Assembly (NCBI GenBank): GCA_016617855.1
Contig: JAECUM010094092.1
Coordinates: forward strand, 62,001-126,000
DNA: 64,000 nucleotides
Reading direction: 5' to 3'
DNA from: Megalonaias nervosa
Taxonomy: Eukaryota > Mollusca > Bivalvia > Unionida > Unionidae
The notes under the pieces are model-generated. The model was not told the DNA's origin and ran no database searches. It saw only the letters and a program-made list of their open reading frames with translations. Every line of letters begins with the position of its first letter. Position 1 is the first letter of the stretch. Below are positions 11,941-26,214 of this stretch, piece after piece. The translations under genes were made by a program, and so were the position numbers.

Positions 11941-14900
11941 CTTCTCTCAAATGGATGGCTATTTTGGCACCTATTTTGGTCATCATTAGAAATTGTGCAT
12001 GGTGACCAGTTGCTATACTCTATTTTCTAAAGTGGTTTTTGCTTCTTTTGGCTTAAACTTGGCATGGCATTGTAGAAGAAAGCCGCAAAAGTGTATGGGG
12101 GGGGGGTATTCCCATTCCTGTAGTTCAGTATTTATTTTCAATAAAAATGGAACAGAGGGACAGTGTTAAACTTAAAATGTCTAGGTCAATATGTTAAGTA
12201 TTCAATGCATAATGTTTATTGTGCAAAGACGAGTCTTGCCAGTGCTCTTTTTTAAACTTGTATTTTTTATATACCTATCTTATACATGTATCCTATGTTA
12301 CATAGGCAGAGTTTCAAAATTAATGATTTTGCTACATATTTCTTGGGTGGCTCCAATTAACTTTTTCCAGGAGAGGTATCATTATGATTTGGTTTTTTAA
12401 AAAAATGGGGCAGGGGTGAGCTAGGGGTAAATTTTGCAAAATTTTTTTTTTTTTTTTCTTGGTTCTTGGTTACTTCCAAATTAGGAAAATTTGAGAAAAA
12501 GAAATGCTGCTTCAACCTTTCCTGGTAAATATGAATGGAATAGCCCTTGGTGTTTAAATGTTATTTAGATCCCAATGTATGCCTCTATGAAGATTAGAAT
12601 GAGAATTTATTTTCTTTCTGAAACACCTGCTCAGTGACTTTGAGAAATTCAGGAACAAGTCCTTTTTCATATTATGTTTTTCCTAAAGTTCTTTGTGTGT
12701 TTTTGCATGCAACAGGTTGGTAATGTTTGTACACTGAAGTTTTAAATGGGATATCCTGCAGCTAAGGCATGAAGCAATCTTTATATCCGGTTCTGTATCC
12801 AAAGTGTTAGTCACTATACACCTACGTGTTTTATTTTATTATACAATTTATACATACAGACTTATGTGTATTAAATATTAATCATTATTATATACAAATA
12901 GAACTTCCATGCCTGTCTTGATCAGACTGTTGTAGAAGACGCGTGTTGAAGTAATCTCATAGAAGATTTTTTTTTTTTTTCCCATGCAATTTATTAGTCT
13001 AATTGCACATTTACAAATTTTCAGGCAGTAACAAATTTTTCTAATTATTTTCTAGGTATATTTTAACTGCTGATGTGTATTAAAGAGCAGGAAGGGGTAG
13101 TTTTTACAATTAACAACATTTAATTTCTTTACTTTTTTTTTTTTTTTTTAAAAGCCTGAAAATATCTTCTTGCATCTTCAGTTGTCATTTTTGTATGTAA
13201 AGTGTATGTGATCATTGCAATATTTTTGGCTTCCTTGACAATATATTTTTATTCCCATGTAAATGAGAGGAAGGGTATTCTAACATCTTTTTGTCTGTCA
13301 CAATTTTGTTTACTCTGTATCAAATGAACCTTTAGAGATATCTTTATGAAACTTGGTATGCTTCTTTTGTGGCAAGATGTTGGCTACTAAAAAAAAATGG
13401 TCTGATTTGTCAGCATTTCAAAATTTTTTCAGGTAATGTGTTTGTCCATCAGACTTTTGTCTATTTAATATCTACAGAACCTGGGAAGTTACTTTCATGA
13501 AGCTTTGTATGCATTTCATAACAAGAGTTGATGTCCAATACAAGATTTGGCTTTGAAAGCAGTTCTTTACAAATTTTCTCCATCTTTGTTTAAAAACTGT
13601 TTACTCTTAATATCTTGCAGGTGGTATTAAATAAGTGCTTGCTTACAGACATATTTAGTGGATTTTGTTTTGAAATGTCTTCTTTTTTTTAAAATGTTCA
13701 TAACATCTTAAACCCCATTAGTGGTTTTCACTCGATTCCTTAATACTAGATGATTTTGAAGCATACAAAATGGACAGATGCATCTCCATGAAAACCAGAA
13801 AGATGTACAGGTAGACTTATAGTTAAAATAAGAAGAAAAAAGATGGGAAAATTTTAGCCATTTGTAATGAAAGCATGCATTCCACAATTCTCATTAATTG
13901 AAGATGGATACATCTTAGCAGATGGAAAATGCAAGAAAATAAATGAAAGGCAGTAGGCATGTTTGAGGTTTATATGCACCACTTGCTTACATGTCTAGTC
14001 ATATACTCAGTTTCATTAACATGACCCTTTTTTTTGCTGTGCCTTAAGGGATTATTATTATTATATTTTGTTTTATTTTCGTGTTCATAATATAAAGAGG
14101 CTTTACATGAGATATTTTGCGTGATGTTGACCAATATTATGTTAATTTCCCCTTGATTGAAATAAATCACCGCGATGGATTGCTCACATTCATTATATAT
14201 ATATATACAAGTGATACATCTGAAGATGTACCTACCATGCATATATACATATATATTTATACATAATTGTATCTTAATCAAAATTATTTACTTTTTTCTT
14301 TTTTCATATTGGTTAATATTCTTTCTTACACGTAGGGCCATATTGTAACATGGTGAGCAGAAAGACGAGGTTTTTTTTCTCTTCCTCCAAAGGTATTCCA
14401 GATGTGTATTTTATCTAACCACTTTTTGGATTGCAGTTTGATATGCAACAGTAAATGTGGCTCCCTTTTGAGCACATTAAGAGCTGTATGCATACTTAGT
14501 CTCATAATATTTCTTCAGATTACTTAGACAATCTAGTTATAGCTGTTACAACGAGCTTTTTCATTCATATATTTAGTGTTCATGATTCTGTCAATTCCAG
14601 TTTAATGTTTCATACAATTAAAATAGAAAAAGAAAAAAAATAGTATATAGTATGTATATGTATTAAGCGTTTTGTACAAATGTTTTATTTGAATGCCTTT
14701 ATAGATTTTTGAAATGTTGCATTTAACAAATTTTTTTTTTGATTTTGATTCTTCAAATGTTTGAAATGTTAATATGTTAAATTTTACCATGATTCTTTCA
14801 TGTTTATTGAATTACAGTTATAGACATTTAAAGGGATATTTACTTGTGGATGGAAAATACAGGGACATAATGGGATAGTTTGTGGTACAAGGTGTAAAGT

Positions 14901-17900
14901 ATTCTTGATTCTGTTTGCAGGATCTGCACACAGAGCAAAAAGCTGATGAAATCTGTTGAATCCGCATTATCTTTTGTGATAAACTATTTAGTTGTTGACT
15001 TAGGGGAGTTTGAGAAGATGTGACTAAGAACAACTGGCTTAGAGGACCTGTTGTGCAAACTAGGGAAAGCACTTTTAAACAACAAATTTTCAGGATATAG
15101 TGTGATACTGCACAAGGAAAAGAAGAATAGATTTACAAATTCCCTTTATATTTGAAATGCGACTCAGATTTTGAAATTTTAATCTGTTTGGTTGGATGAA
15201 TGAAAGGTAAAAATGATAGGTAGAGAATTCACATGCTTTAGTGCTTTTTTTCCTTTTCAGGAAAATGCTTGAATTATAACTTGAAAATTCAAGAATTTTT
15301 GCTTTTCAGGAATAGATAGATGCATCTGAAGATCCTCATGTGAATTTGAATATAATTGGACTGATGGACAAACCAAATATCTTTGTTTTAAAACACTTTA
15401 ACAGGTGACCAGTAATGTTATATATAAACACTTGTGCAGATCTAAATAGTACAAGGGTCTAGATAATGTGTATGCCTGTTTAAAGATGTTAGTATTGGAT
15501 TTGATTTTCATTTGATGATTCATTTTTTTGTTTTTGGAGTAGAAATGACCTTCTGTTATCTTCACGGGTCATATGATCTTTGAACATGATTGTTTGAAGT
15601 TGGTTAATAGCCAGTTGACTAAAGATCATGCCCAAAGTTTTCAGGTTCCCTGTTGTCAGTCACTGAATCTATCTCCCCTGTTAGCAATAGGGAAAAAGAA
15701 TAAGCATAACCCTGTAAGTTGTAAATAATTGCAAAAAATGTGACATACAAAAAGTATTTTTCTGGAGTATTTTGTTACCTTTTTTTGTTGTTCTTATTGA
15801 AACATTTATATAGTATACATTTATCCTTTTGGTTTTTTTTTTGCATCCCCAAGTTTAGAATATACTTGGTGCCAAACTAAGTGCTTAATGCAATATAATA
15901 CTGCCACTGTTGGGAAAATGATATTAATGATTTGAAAATAAACCTCGGTAAAAAAAACTGGGGGACAGGGACTGTAAACTATTGTTTTAAGAACTGACAG
16001 CATGGATGGACAAGTATCAAGAAATATGATCAATAAAGGTAAAAGGCATATTGCATGGCTACAGGATATTGCAAACCTGCAATGTATGGAAATGGAACAT
16101 TTGACCCCAAGATACCCTCATTGTTTCTTGTCATGAGATTATCTGGCATACCTGCAGCACTGGGTTGACTAAAGTTCTTGCGATACAAGATCACACCATT
16201 CCAAGAACAGATTCATCTCTTAGTATACTGTGCATGGTTTTCTTCCTAGAATCATACTTGTGCATAAACCTTTCATGGAAATTTTTTTTGTATTTTTAAA
16301 GATTCGGTAACTTTTGTGGCTTTGGAAGGAAATGAGAAGTAAACCCTGATGGTCCAAGCTTTGGATAAGATGCTCTAGAGAAGTGCCAAATTCTGCTGAG
16401 CTGTACCTGTGCAAACATTTTTTAAACGCAATTTAAAAAAAAAAATTTTAAGGGGATATAGGAAGGACATTTGATGGAAGATGTTCAATTTACTTTAAAA
16501 AAATCCACCTGCTTTTACTTTTGAGTTTGAAGTTGAATGACCATTTGAGCTTATTTTGATGTTGAACCAAAGATTCTTTTAATAACATTTTACATTCATT
16601 TGAAATCTTCAGGCTGTATGATGTGAAGTGATCTGGGTAAGGAGTTATTTTGGGTTTTGTATGTAAGCCAAGTTGAACTGCAGTAGGAGAAAGATGAAAA
16701 GATTGTTTTTGTAGGTGACTGGGATCTCGTTGAAAAGATATGAATTAATTTATCTAAAATCAGCTTCATCATGAATGTTGTTTGAAGGAAAAAAGCAAAT
16801 TGCCGGCTAGTATCAGTCTCTACCCTGTACATGAGTTTACTTTTATATTTGATCCTCTGTTGATTGTGTAGGATGAGTACAGGAAACTTGGTTTTCCTTA
16901 AGAGTATCATTTTCTGATGTCATGACAGAGTTTGAGAAACTAAAGGCAGAAATTTGGATAGCTATGGTACCTGTTAATGAACTTGATATCTTCATGGCCT
17001 ACTGATGAAGCATATGGTACACACAGGTTTCCAGCAGAAGCACTTTACTTTCTTCCTTTTCATGGTGCACAATCCCATTCAAAGTAACGTTCTGTCAGTG
17101 AAAAGAAAAGGCAATTTTGTGGTCTAAGAATAAATTTGTGTTTGTGTATGATGATAGGGGTTTTTTTCTTCCAAGGTTGCAGGAGAACATTAGCATGAAC
17201 ATATATGAAGAATAGATTTAGCTTCCCAAAGTTTTATTTATTAGACTCAAATCATTTTCTCCCTTTTTTATTTTTATTAATATGTTGTGTAAACTATGTT
17301 GGGTAAGACATGGGAGAACAACTAAAGACCAGTTTTGGACAATATAAAAATCTTGGCCACATGCACATTTATAGTTGATTTTGTTTGAAGAAAAGATGAA
17401 ACATAACGTCCACCTGTTGTCATCTCTGCACAAAGCAGACATTTTCACAGCACTGCTGGCATCCTTTTTTTCCCATTTATAATTTGAAAATCTGTATATT
17501 GCACAACTGTATCTCTTTTTTTGAAAAAGTATTCACAAAGTTAACAATTTTACTTTTTGTATACATTTGGGAATTCAGGCCTGTGTGAGAGAAATACTTT
17601 TGTGATTAACAATGATCAGACTCTTTGATATTATACCCAGGGATGATGTAGCTGATTAACTGCATTGTGGTGCTCGAGCATATGTGTATATTAATGCATA
17701 TTTTGCCATGTTTTCCCTTGCACAGATTTATTTTAGCCCTTTGATTTAGTTATCCTTTTTCTTGTACTAATTTAGTTCATGAAATTTTATGTAGTCTATT
17801 TGACTTTAGTCTTACTGATTTTCTCAGTTTCTAGCAGAAGCAAAGTAGTATAATAGGGTTATCTAATTTTATTTTATCATTCAGTATTTAATACATCATT

Positions 17901-20900
17901 GTTGACTCTATGCTTAGCAAGGGTATCTTTGCTTAAGTTTTTGTATATGTTAATGTTTATTTTGGAAGAAAATTCTGTACTATTTGTTAACTCTTTCATA
18001 TACAATTATATTCAGCTGTTTTGCAACAATTTTTCCTTGCCATAGGGTTTTTTTTTAATAATTATTTCAGCTGAAGAGCAAGTTTTCAGTTATTCATGTA
18101 CCCAGTTGGTGTCTTCTAACAGGCGGAGTTGTGCTGCAAAAATAATAGTTATTTTAATACAAGCTGGTAGTAAGGTAATTTGTTTTCTGATAAGAATAAT
18201 CTTGCTGACATGCAAAAAGGAAATGTACTTTAAGGTTCGAACTTGTACAATGCCCTCAAAATAACTTTTGAATAGACACTTTTATTTTACAGAGCGAAAA
18301 CTAGGTTTCACGTTAGGTGAGGGTTAGCAAAAAATGCATTTTGGTTGTATGCCACACTGTACTGCAATTTTCATTACATAAACTGTAAAATAAATTTTGG
18401 GTGCATTTCAACTGAAATTTAAACATTTTTTGTAGTTGCAAGGCCATTTAGGGTCTGATTATATTGGGAAGAAACGAGGCAGACAGGTATGCACAGAAAG
18501 AGTATGGCAAACAAGACTGAGGAATTTGAATGTGTCTGTCAGAAAACTATTTAATCGGGTTGTGTATAATGTTTCGATACTAAAATCGTTTAATGCAACT
18601 AGCAAATTTAATTAAATTACAGCTTATGTAATATATTGAAAATAACGTAGACTAATTCTTAATAAAGAATATGCTGCTTAATACAAGTTTTAGATGCTGG
18701 TTGATAATTGAAAAAATATGTAAAAAGCCATTCTCGGGTTCTTCAGTAACAAGATACCTCAGCCCAAACCCTTTGTTCCATTGGCACTTAATTGGCATTT
18801 AATAGTGTGTACATAGTTCTGCAAAAATAATGGATTAATACAATGTAGAATAACAATGTAATACAGCTTTCAAGTTGACATTTTTGGAATACATTTTGAT
18901 AGTAAAGCACAGTATCACTGATGGCAAAAATGGTGTCCAGATGAAATATATCCAGAAATATCTTAATGATTGTATTAAAACAGTTTAAAATTCATTTGGT
19001 ACATTTATAGCTATTTTAAAATGAAAACTAGTGTTAGGAAAATGACCTTTTGACCCGTACATTTTCTATGAAAGGGGTTTGATTTTGTTTTCATGACTAA
19101 AGCTGTGTTAAAGCTTCAGTACATCATGCAGTGTTGGGAATTCTGAGGTGGGCTATTTTCAGCCCTTACAGTACATCGCCCTTTACTACATGGTTTTAAG
19201 GGTTTTATCACAGCCGTTGCATCCCTATTCTCATCCTAAAGCATGTTGTGGGGTTATGGTTCTTGTGTAAAATGTAATAGGGCAGGCAGTGTCGTAGTAA
19301 AATAATATGCAGATCACACCTTGAGCAACTTGAATTTGCGAGGAAAGAAAAGAAAATGTTCTGTATTCTTAAATCATCAATTTTGAAATAAAATTCCTTT
19401 TTTTATTTTTATTCTTTTTTTTGTGTGTGCTGATGTTTGAATGTTTAAACTGGACAAAAAGATTCGAAGAGAACAGTTGTCTTCCAATAGGAACAACAGG
19501 AGAGATGCAACATCATGCAAGTAAAATGCACACTTTCGTTTAAAAAAGAAATTTTTAAAAACTTTTTTCTTTTAAGTTTTTAAGAACATGCAGATTATTG
19601 TGTACAGTATTAAATAACAAAACTTGTCATTTGGTTGATTAAAACTATCTGAAAGTGCATATTGCTTTTTACATTGTAGTATACATTAAGAATTAACCTT
19701 AGGATATTTATGTAGCAACCAATGTCGACTGAACCAAACCTGACACTACATCTAACATTAAGATCAGATTAACCATAATAAAATTAATTGCCAGTTATGG
19801 CTCTTCTGATTGTTTCAGGTTTGAAAACATCATTTAGATGTGACTGGATTTAATTTTATATCATTTTTAAAAAAAATTTGTCATTGTATTATTAAAGTAG
19901 ATGATGACATCCATTTACAAAAATGTGTAGATAGAATTTCCCTTTCTATGAAGTCTTTGCCAGTTGCTGATGGTTACAATTGTACTGATTGTGTATCAAA
20001 TTGTAGGATCTATGATTTGTGTTCAGTTGTGGTGTACCTACTGGTAGTGGAAGTAATTGGTTAAAATTTAGTAATTCTATTCCCTTTTTTATTGTTTGCT
20101 TTTTTCTTCTTTTTGAAATGAAAGTTTGGGTAATGTTACTTTCCCTGTCAGTAGGTAGCCTGTCACTGTTGCCTGTTTGTCCATGAACATTTTATTTCTT
20201 GAACATAACTCAAACATTCAAGGTATTTCAACTTTGCAGATATCCAACAAATTGCACTGGGGTACCTTTTCATACTTGGAAATCATTCAGTATTGTACTA
20301 CCATGACAACAAATCATATAAGTAATATATATAAAACTGTGCTGAACCATATGGTACTAGCTTAAATAATAATAAAAAGAATTTGTGTCCTTGACCATAA
20401 GGTACATTCAGTTGGATTCTTTGTTTTAGCCAGGGAACAAGATGTCATCTCTAGATGATTCTCACTTTTTTAAAAAATTTTTATTTGACATTGGCCTCTG
20501 GATTTATATTTGTTAGCTCTTTTAAAGTAATTTCCAGGTACAAGTCCAGACCTGCCAACTCTTACATTTTGACTGCAAGTCTTGTTGAAATGACTGTTAA
20601 ATTATAGATCTTTGGAATAATACCAAAAATTCCAGGATCATGATCACTGCAGACAAATCTGAAAACTGGCTTGTCCATGTTTGATCTAGATCCAGGTTTC
20701 AGACTGGAGTCAGTGGTTTTGGTCAGGGAACCGGTTTGCCCATGTTTTTCATTCAGAATGCCTGCATGATCAAGCTTCATGCTTGTAGCATTTTCTGGAA
20801 ATGGAATGGGACAATAAGCCTTTTAAAACAGTTAAACAGTTGGTATAGAAGTATAAGCGGGAATATGGGAGGTGGGGTGCAGTAGTTGTTTATTGGACAT

Positions 20901-23536
20901 TTGTTGATCTGAGTGTCTGTGTGCCACTTGCTTTCCAAAAAGCAAAGAAAAACATGGAAGAAAACTATCCCATTACATCAAGTTCACAGAGTGAGCAAGA
21001 AGCCTGAATGTGGAACAGCAGTTTGTGAAACTGTACCAGAATTAATTAAGGCCAAGTGTACTTTACAAACTTTTTAGTTGAAGTTGAACATAATGTTTAC
21101 CTTCATTGTTTTAGTCTTGGATCACACTTCTAAAGTTCTTAAATGGCCATTTCCGTGTTAACAATATCATTGGCTGATACTTCATTAAACTTTATTGAAA
21201 ATTGGCATTGTGGGGACAATTTCAGATGACCTGCAGAGAAGGTACTGCTAGATTTTGGCTGGTCTGTGAATTGTTGAATCTGTGCAATAATAAAATCAGA
21301 GAAATTGCAATTTAGCACATTGGCATCGGACAGAAGCTTTTGTTAATTATACTGAATGTGCCATTTAGAATATTTACAATAAAGTTCCATTTTCTCAATT
21401 TGAAAAAAAAAAAAAAAGTTCTTGCCCTTTATGCATCTTCACTTAAATAAGAAGTAATGAATTAGGGACATGATATATTTCAGATGTTGATAGAAGAAGG
21501 GTTTCGGTATATTTCCAGGGTAAATTGCAATAGTTTTTGGACTTGCATGTCATGGAAAAGGAAGTTCTGTCATTTCAAAACTTAACAGAAATTCAGATGC
21601 TTGTGTTTAAGATGCCTTTAGCTGCATCTCACTGGAGTTAAAAGAAGTTCCCGTCTTTTCTCTCAAATTCAAGAGATAGCATTCATTTTTACAATTTGGT
21701 GTTGTCTATTTTGGCATGTATACTTTATTTTGTCATTCCCATTTGCAATGATATACATATTAATTCACAGATTTTGTTTATTATACAAAATAAATTTTAT
21801 TAGCACTGTGCAAAATTCCTGGATGGTTGGTTGGTTAAACATCTTTTTTTGTTTGTTTTAATTTAGATATTCATCTGATTGTAGGAAGGGGTTGTACAGT
21901 CTAGATGTATAGCAAGGTGAATAAGAAATCACATAAATGTTCTCCTGATTTGTGTCTCAGTGATTTTTAAATCAATATTTTTATACATTTATATACATTC
22001 TATTTTCTGTAGAGTAGAATGATGTTCAATACTTTTTTTTTTTCAGAACAAGGGATGCTGTTGTATACCCTTTTTTGTTGTTGATGTACAAAAATACTAA
22101 TACATATCAGGTTCTTGCTATGTTGCAGTTGGTATTTGTGATATTGAATATAGTTAGATGCATTGGTTTTCTAACTTTTTCTTAAAACCTTCAGAAGTAA
22201 GATGTCCATGTTAAGTTCTAAGGTGACGCCCTGCATGCGAGATAATTTTGTTAAAATACTTTACTTCACCAAAAAAATCTGAATTTTAAGATAATTTTCT
22301 TTCTCTATGTAAAAAGATTGTGATAAGTTTTTGGATTTTGTAAATTTGTGGAATATATAAATTCTCAATATGTAGACTTTGGCAGTTCATGTATCTTGAA
22401 GATGTTGATACATTTGTGCTGTAAAATGGACAAAGAAGCTTTGTTTTCCAGAAATCCTACAATATTGCTACTTAGACTTTTTCAAACCTTGTTCATTCAT
22501 GAGAAAAAAAAGTTTATTTTAAAGTACACATCCCATGTGTCTTCTTTTTTTTTTTTTTTTTTAAATTTTTTAATTTTAATTCTACAACTTGATGTTCGTT
22601 TATAGTACTTGAAGCTTGCCATTTAAGTTCAGCCAAAAGTAGTTGTACTGTATTATGCATCTTTTTGTCACAAGTGGATTTGTTCTTTCCTAGTTGACAC
22701 ATGGCTGTTGAAATTATATAACGGGAGTAAATTATGTGCATTGTTTCTGCTGGGTTTATTGTAGGTGAGAGTGTTCAAGAACCATAAAAAATTTGTTAAG
22801 CAAATTACTTGAACATGTGAAGTGTTAATTACACCATGCTCCTTGATTAAATACTGAACTAGAGGGTTTTTTGGGGGTTTTTTTTGTTTTTGGGGTTTGT
22901 TTTTTTTTTGTATTTCATTTCAGGGACACCATTTTTTTTCTCCATTTTCATCCTCCCTTTTTTTTCTTTTTTTTTCTTTTTTCTTTCTTGCAGTGTTACT
23001 AAATAAATCCTTTGCAGGGGTGGAGTTAATTTGACTGTAAGGTTTCAAAATTCTATTGTTCAAGACTCTTTCCCTCTAAAAGTTTAGACGACAGTTTTGA
23101 ACATTTTTCTGTACAATTCCTTAATTTCCTCTTGGCAATATAATCCAGCATTTATTATTATTGTGTTTTTGGATGGTCATTAAATTTTGCTTTGTAGGAT
23201 TTACAACTGTGCATAATACTTGCTCTCTCTCTCCCCTTCCCCCTAATTTTATCTAGTTGTCTTTGGATTGTCCAATATTCAGAATTGTCCATTTTCCTTC
23301 CATTACACAACTTTCTTCCTTGGTACATGAATCTTTCCCTAAATGACTTTGTTTTGGTGTAGTATGTTTCAGAAAAGTGTACTGGTTGTATGCCTGAAAG
23401 ATGTTTGATTTTCAGGAGGCACAGTGCTCACTATTGCCTACCCGATGTGCTAAAGCTAATACAAAAGTTTAAAGGTGACTATAAATTGTTTAGCATGTTA
23501 TTTTGAAAACTTTGTGACTATTACTCTAATTGGACA

Positions 23537-23742
23537 CGGGGGGGACCCTGAGTAGCCTAAAGCTTTCGCTGTTCCAGATCACTGCCATCTCAGCTCTGCA
23601 TGGGTTCGAGTCTCAGACTCTAATAATGTGGGTACGTGAGAAAGCTTGCCAGTAGTTTCTCGTGGGTTGGTGGTTCTTCCTCCACTGGCCACCGTGTATA
23701 TCTTGTGCTGAAAAATGGTGTTAAACCCTACAACAGCAACAA
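23537..23742 (+). mobile_element. SINE family B, copy 2
   Basis: A tRNA-like head (GAGTAGCCTAAAGC, then box B GGGTTCGAGTCTC at about 23613) is followed by the B body with TTCTCGTGGGTTGGTGGTTC and a tail GGTGTTAAACCCTACAACAG. An 11-bp perfect direct repeat CTAATTGGACA flanks it (23526-23536 and 23743-23753). Confidence 0.85.
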
Positions 23743-24259
23743 CTAATTGGACATCATTTTGTAGCTTTATTAGTGAAACAACAACAAAATGGACACAGAC
23801 AATTCAGCATTTTGACAATTTGTAGCCATCATGAAAGGACGGGCAGACTACTCGCCCGCAAAATGTTTTTACTTAGATTACAATGAACAGGTAGATGGAG
23901 ATTATGAAAGCTCTACAGTATATGTACAAATATGAATGACACTCCAGTCTTGATGGAAACTAAAATCGTCCAATGCAGCAAATGACTTGGGAATGTCTTC
24001 CAAAAGATGGAAGGCATTCAATTCTTTCCTTTGTCATAACCATTAACAGCATCTTGACCCTTGGTTATTGTCACAAGATAACCCTCAGTGGGTTAAATTA
24101 CTCCAGTATATAGAAAAACAAGGCAGATTTATGATCCCAATACTTGCAGAAGAATTGTATTGGCAACATATTTTAGGTTAGCTTTAAAACCACATTTATG
24201 CAAGTCTGCATTTTGGAACAAAGTATTCCCACATATTTCTGTTGTTTGTTTTTTTTTAA

Positions 24260-24440
24260 GTGTGGCGGGTTATTAGTTTGCATGCCAGATCAGTGACCAA
24301 AAGGGTGGAGGTTTGAATCCTACAAGTTCTGGCTGGGATGACTACAATGGTGTGTCCTGCAATGTATTATTTGCCAATTGCCTTGGCCACAACCTACACT
24401 TGTTTTGCTGTGTTGCAAACACGAAATGAAGAACAGTTCT
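24260..24440 (+). mobile_element. SINE family C, copy 1
   Basis: A tRNA-like head has GGTTATTAGTTTGCATGCC as the box A region and GGAGGTTTGAATCC as box B. The body shares the phrases TGTCC, TTGCCTTGG and GTTTTGCTGTGTTGCAAAC with the copy at 25020-25180. I found no clear target-site duplication, so the ends are approximate. Confidence 0.6.
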
Positions 24441-25019
24441 CCTTAATGGTTCCCTCTTCCATCACTCGCACTGTTTGGTATATGACATAGCTCTTAAGTA
24501 AAAACTATTGCACCTGGGTGGGTCATGGAGAACTGTTTTGGTTAATGTATTTCTGTAACAGTTTCACTTACAATTACATCTTGGGAATAAAATGTTACCA
24601 CACACTGACCTTGGGATTGTATTACTGATACTCCAAGGTTAATGTCCAAGAGTAGGATGTATGAAACCTTTTGGCAATAGTTTTATTCCATAGTGTGTAT
24701 CAATAAACTTTATATCCAGTTCACGACAACTTCAGAATGTGGTTTGTACAACCTTGAAAAATCTTGAATTTGAGGGGTTGCCCTTAAAATTCCTTGAATT
24801 TGATTATCAAACTCTATACATTTATTGTGTGGAAATGCTAAACATTAAATCCTCAAAAGGATATTACTTTTTCTCCAGAATTCATGATTTCAATATTACT
24901 CCTAAAATAATAAAGAGGGATAAAAATGGTTGAATCAAATGACACCATGTCTTCTGTGGTACATTGTAGTGGCAGTGACTAGAGCTTTCTTGGAACACTA
25001 CTTGCTTTTTACAGGGAAC

Positions 25020-25180
25020 AGGGGTAGCTAAGTGATTAGCATGCTGGACTCCTAGCTGAGAGGGTGCAGATAGGACCAGCCTGGGTCAGCTAATGTGTCC
25101 ATGGGCAAGGCACTTGACTCAAATTGCCTCAGCACCAAATAACCTATTTGTGTTGCTGTGCTGTAAAGCAACAAACCAGA
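25020..25180 (+). mobile_element. SINE family C, copy 2
   Basis: The tRNA-like head GGGTAGCTAAGTGATTAGC and the body GGCAAGGCACTTGACTC...TTGTGTTGCTGTGCTGTAAA resemble the copy at 24260. The box B region is degraded (GATAGGACCAGCC). A further fragment with TTTATGTTGCTGTGCC lies at about 25540-25562. Ends are approximate. Confidence 0.55.
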
Positions 25181-26214
25181 AAACAAAATTTAATATTTGC
25201 AAAGACAAAAATTGGTCTACAGATTGGATCCATTTATTGTGGGGATATGGTCCAGTGCTGTTGATATTATTTTTCTAAAAGTGTTCCTTGGTCGTGAATG
25301 CAAAGCAAAACAATATTTTATGACAGATTAGGCCCATTCATATCCGTCTGAAAGACCTTATTGTCAGAAGGATTTTTTTTTGTTTTATTATTTACTGCAA
25401 TTTAGAACAATTTGATGGAAACTGGAAATTTCATAGGAAATTCTTATTATGGTGCCCTAGAAATGCTAAATGCAGAAGCTTGGGGGGGGGGTACCGCCAG
25501 AGTCCCTAACAGAGATTCTGTCCCCCAGATCCTTGGCTACTTGTTTATGTTGCTGTGCCATGCCACCCCATGCTCTCTACAGCTGACGTGAATTGGGTGG
25601 GGTGCTTGTAGTAATTTTTACATGTGTTCATGGATGTGGCTATGTCTCAAGTCTCTATTTTGCATGTTCATACGGTACACTGCATATGTAACTGACAACA
25701 ACCGGCTTACAATGGGCCAAGTCCTTCCAAGTATTCTGCTCCGGGTATTTAACTGAAATCCGTTTAGTGTGAATCGCTCTTTAGAAGTGGATGTTTTCAA
25801 CTGTACTTGTTCATGGACCCAGTATTTTCTTCTTGAGTTTGAAATATGGGGGGGGGGGTCAGGTAAATTATGGTATTTTCAAGATGCATACCATTTGTTT
25901 GTATTTCAATCATATTTTGTGATTTCTTTACATATTGCTTATTTTACAATAGTGTTTAGTTCCAGCACCTGACAAGAGTCAACAGCCTAGTGCCGATTGC
26001 TGTCTATACTCACCATTATACAGTTTATTTTTTATAACCAACCAGAAGGGAATTTTGTGGAGTTATATACAAGTATTCATATATTCAACTATTTTTGAGA
26101 GATCACTAACGGTTTCTTATATGTTTATGTCAAAAAATTGTATGCAAGTGGAATAAAGGTGTTTTCTTTGACATGCTATCTTATAAATAAATAAATTAGC
26201 ACTGGTCATAGACC

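Larger units (their letters stand above)
9605..26200 (+). other. T-rich stretch without recognisable genes; possible very long 3' UTR
   Basis: After the NHL stop codon the + strand stays rich in T and in T homopolymers for about 16.5 kb, with many AATAAA hexamers (for example near 9798, 21378 and 26151) and no open frame with a recognisable domain. TRIM-NHL mRNAs often have long 3' UTRs, so part of this stretch may be transcribed, but the polyadenylation site cannot be chosen by eye. Repeats inside it are listed separately (11570-11940, 23537-23742, 24260-24440, 25020-25180). An A15 run at about 21403-21417 follows an AATAAA and may be a retroposed tail or an internal A tract. Confidence 0.4.

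Noticed and set aside
21378..21417. Processed pseudogene poly(A) tail
   Set aside because: AATAAA followed by A15 is suggestive, but no gene-like sequence precedes it and no flanking duplication was found.
23840..23870. Short GC palindrome CGGGCAGACTACTCGCCCG as a terminator or regulatory hairpin
   Set aside because: A single short hairpin in intergenic eukaryotic DNA without context; no function can be supported.
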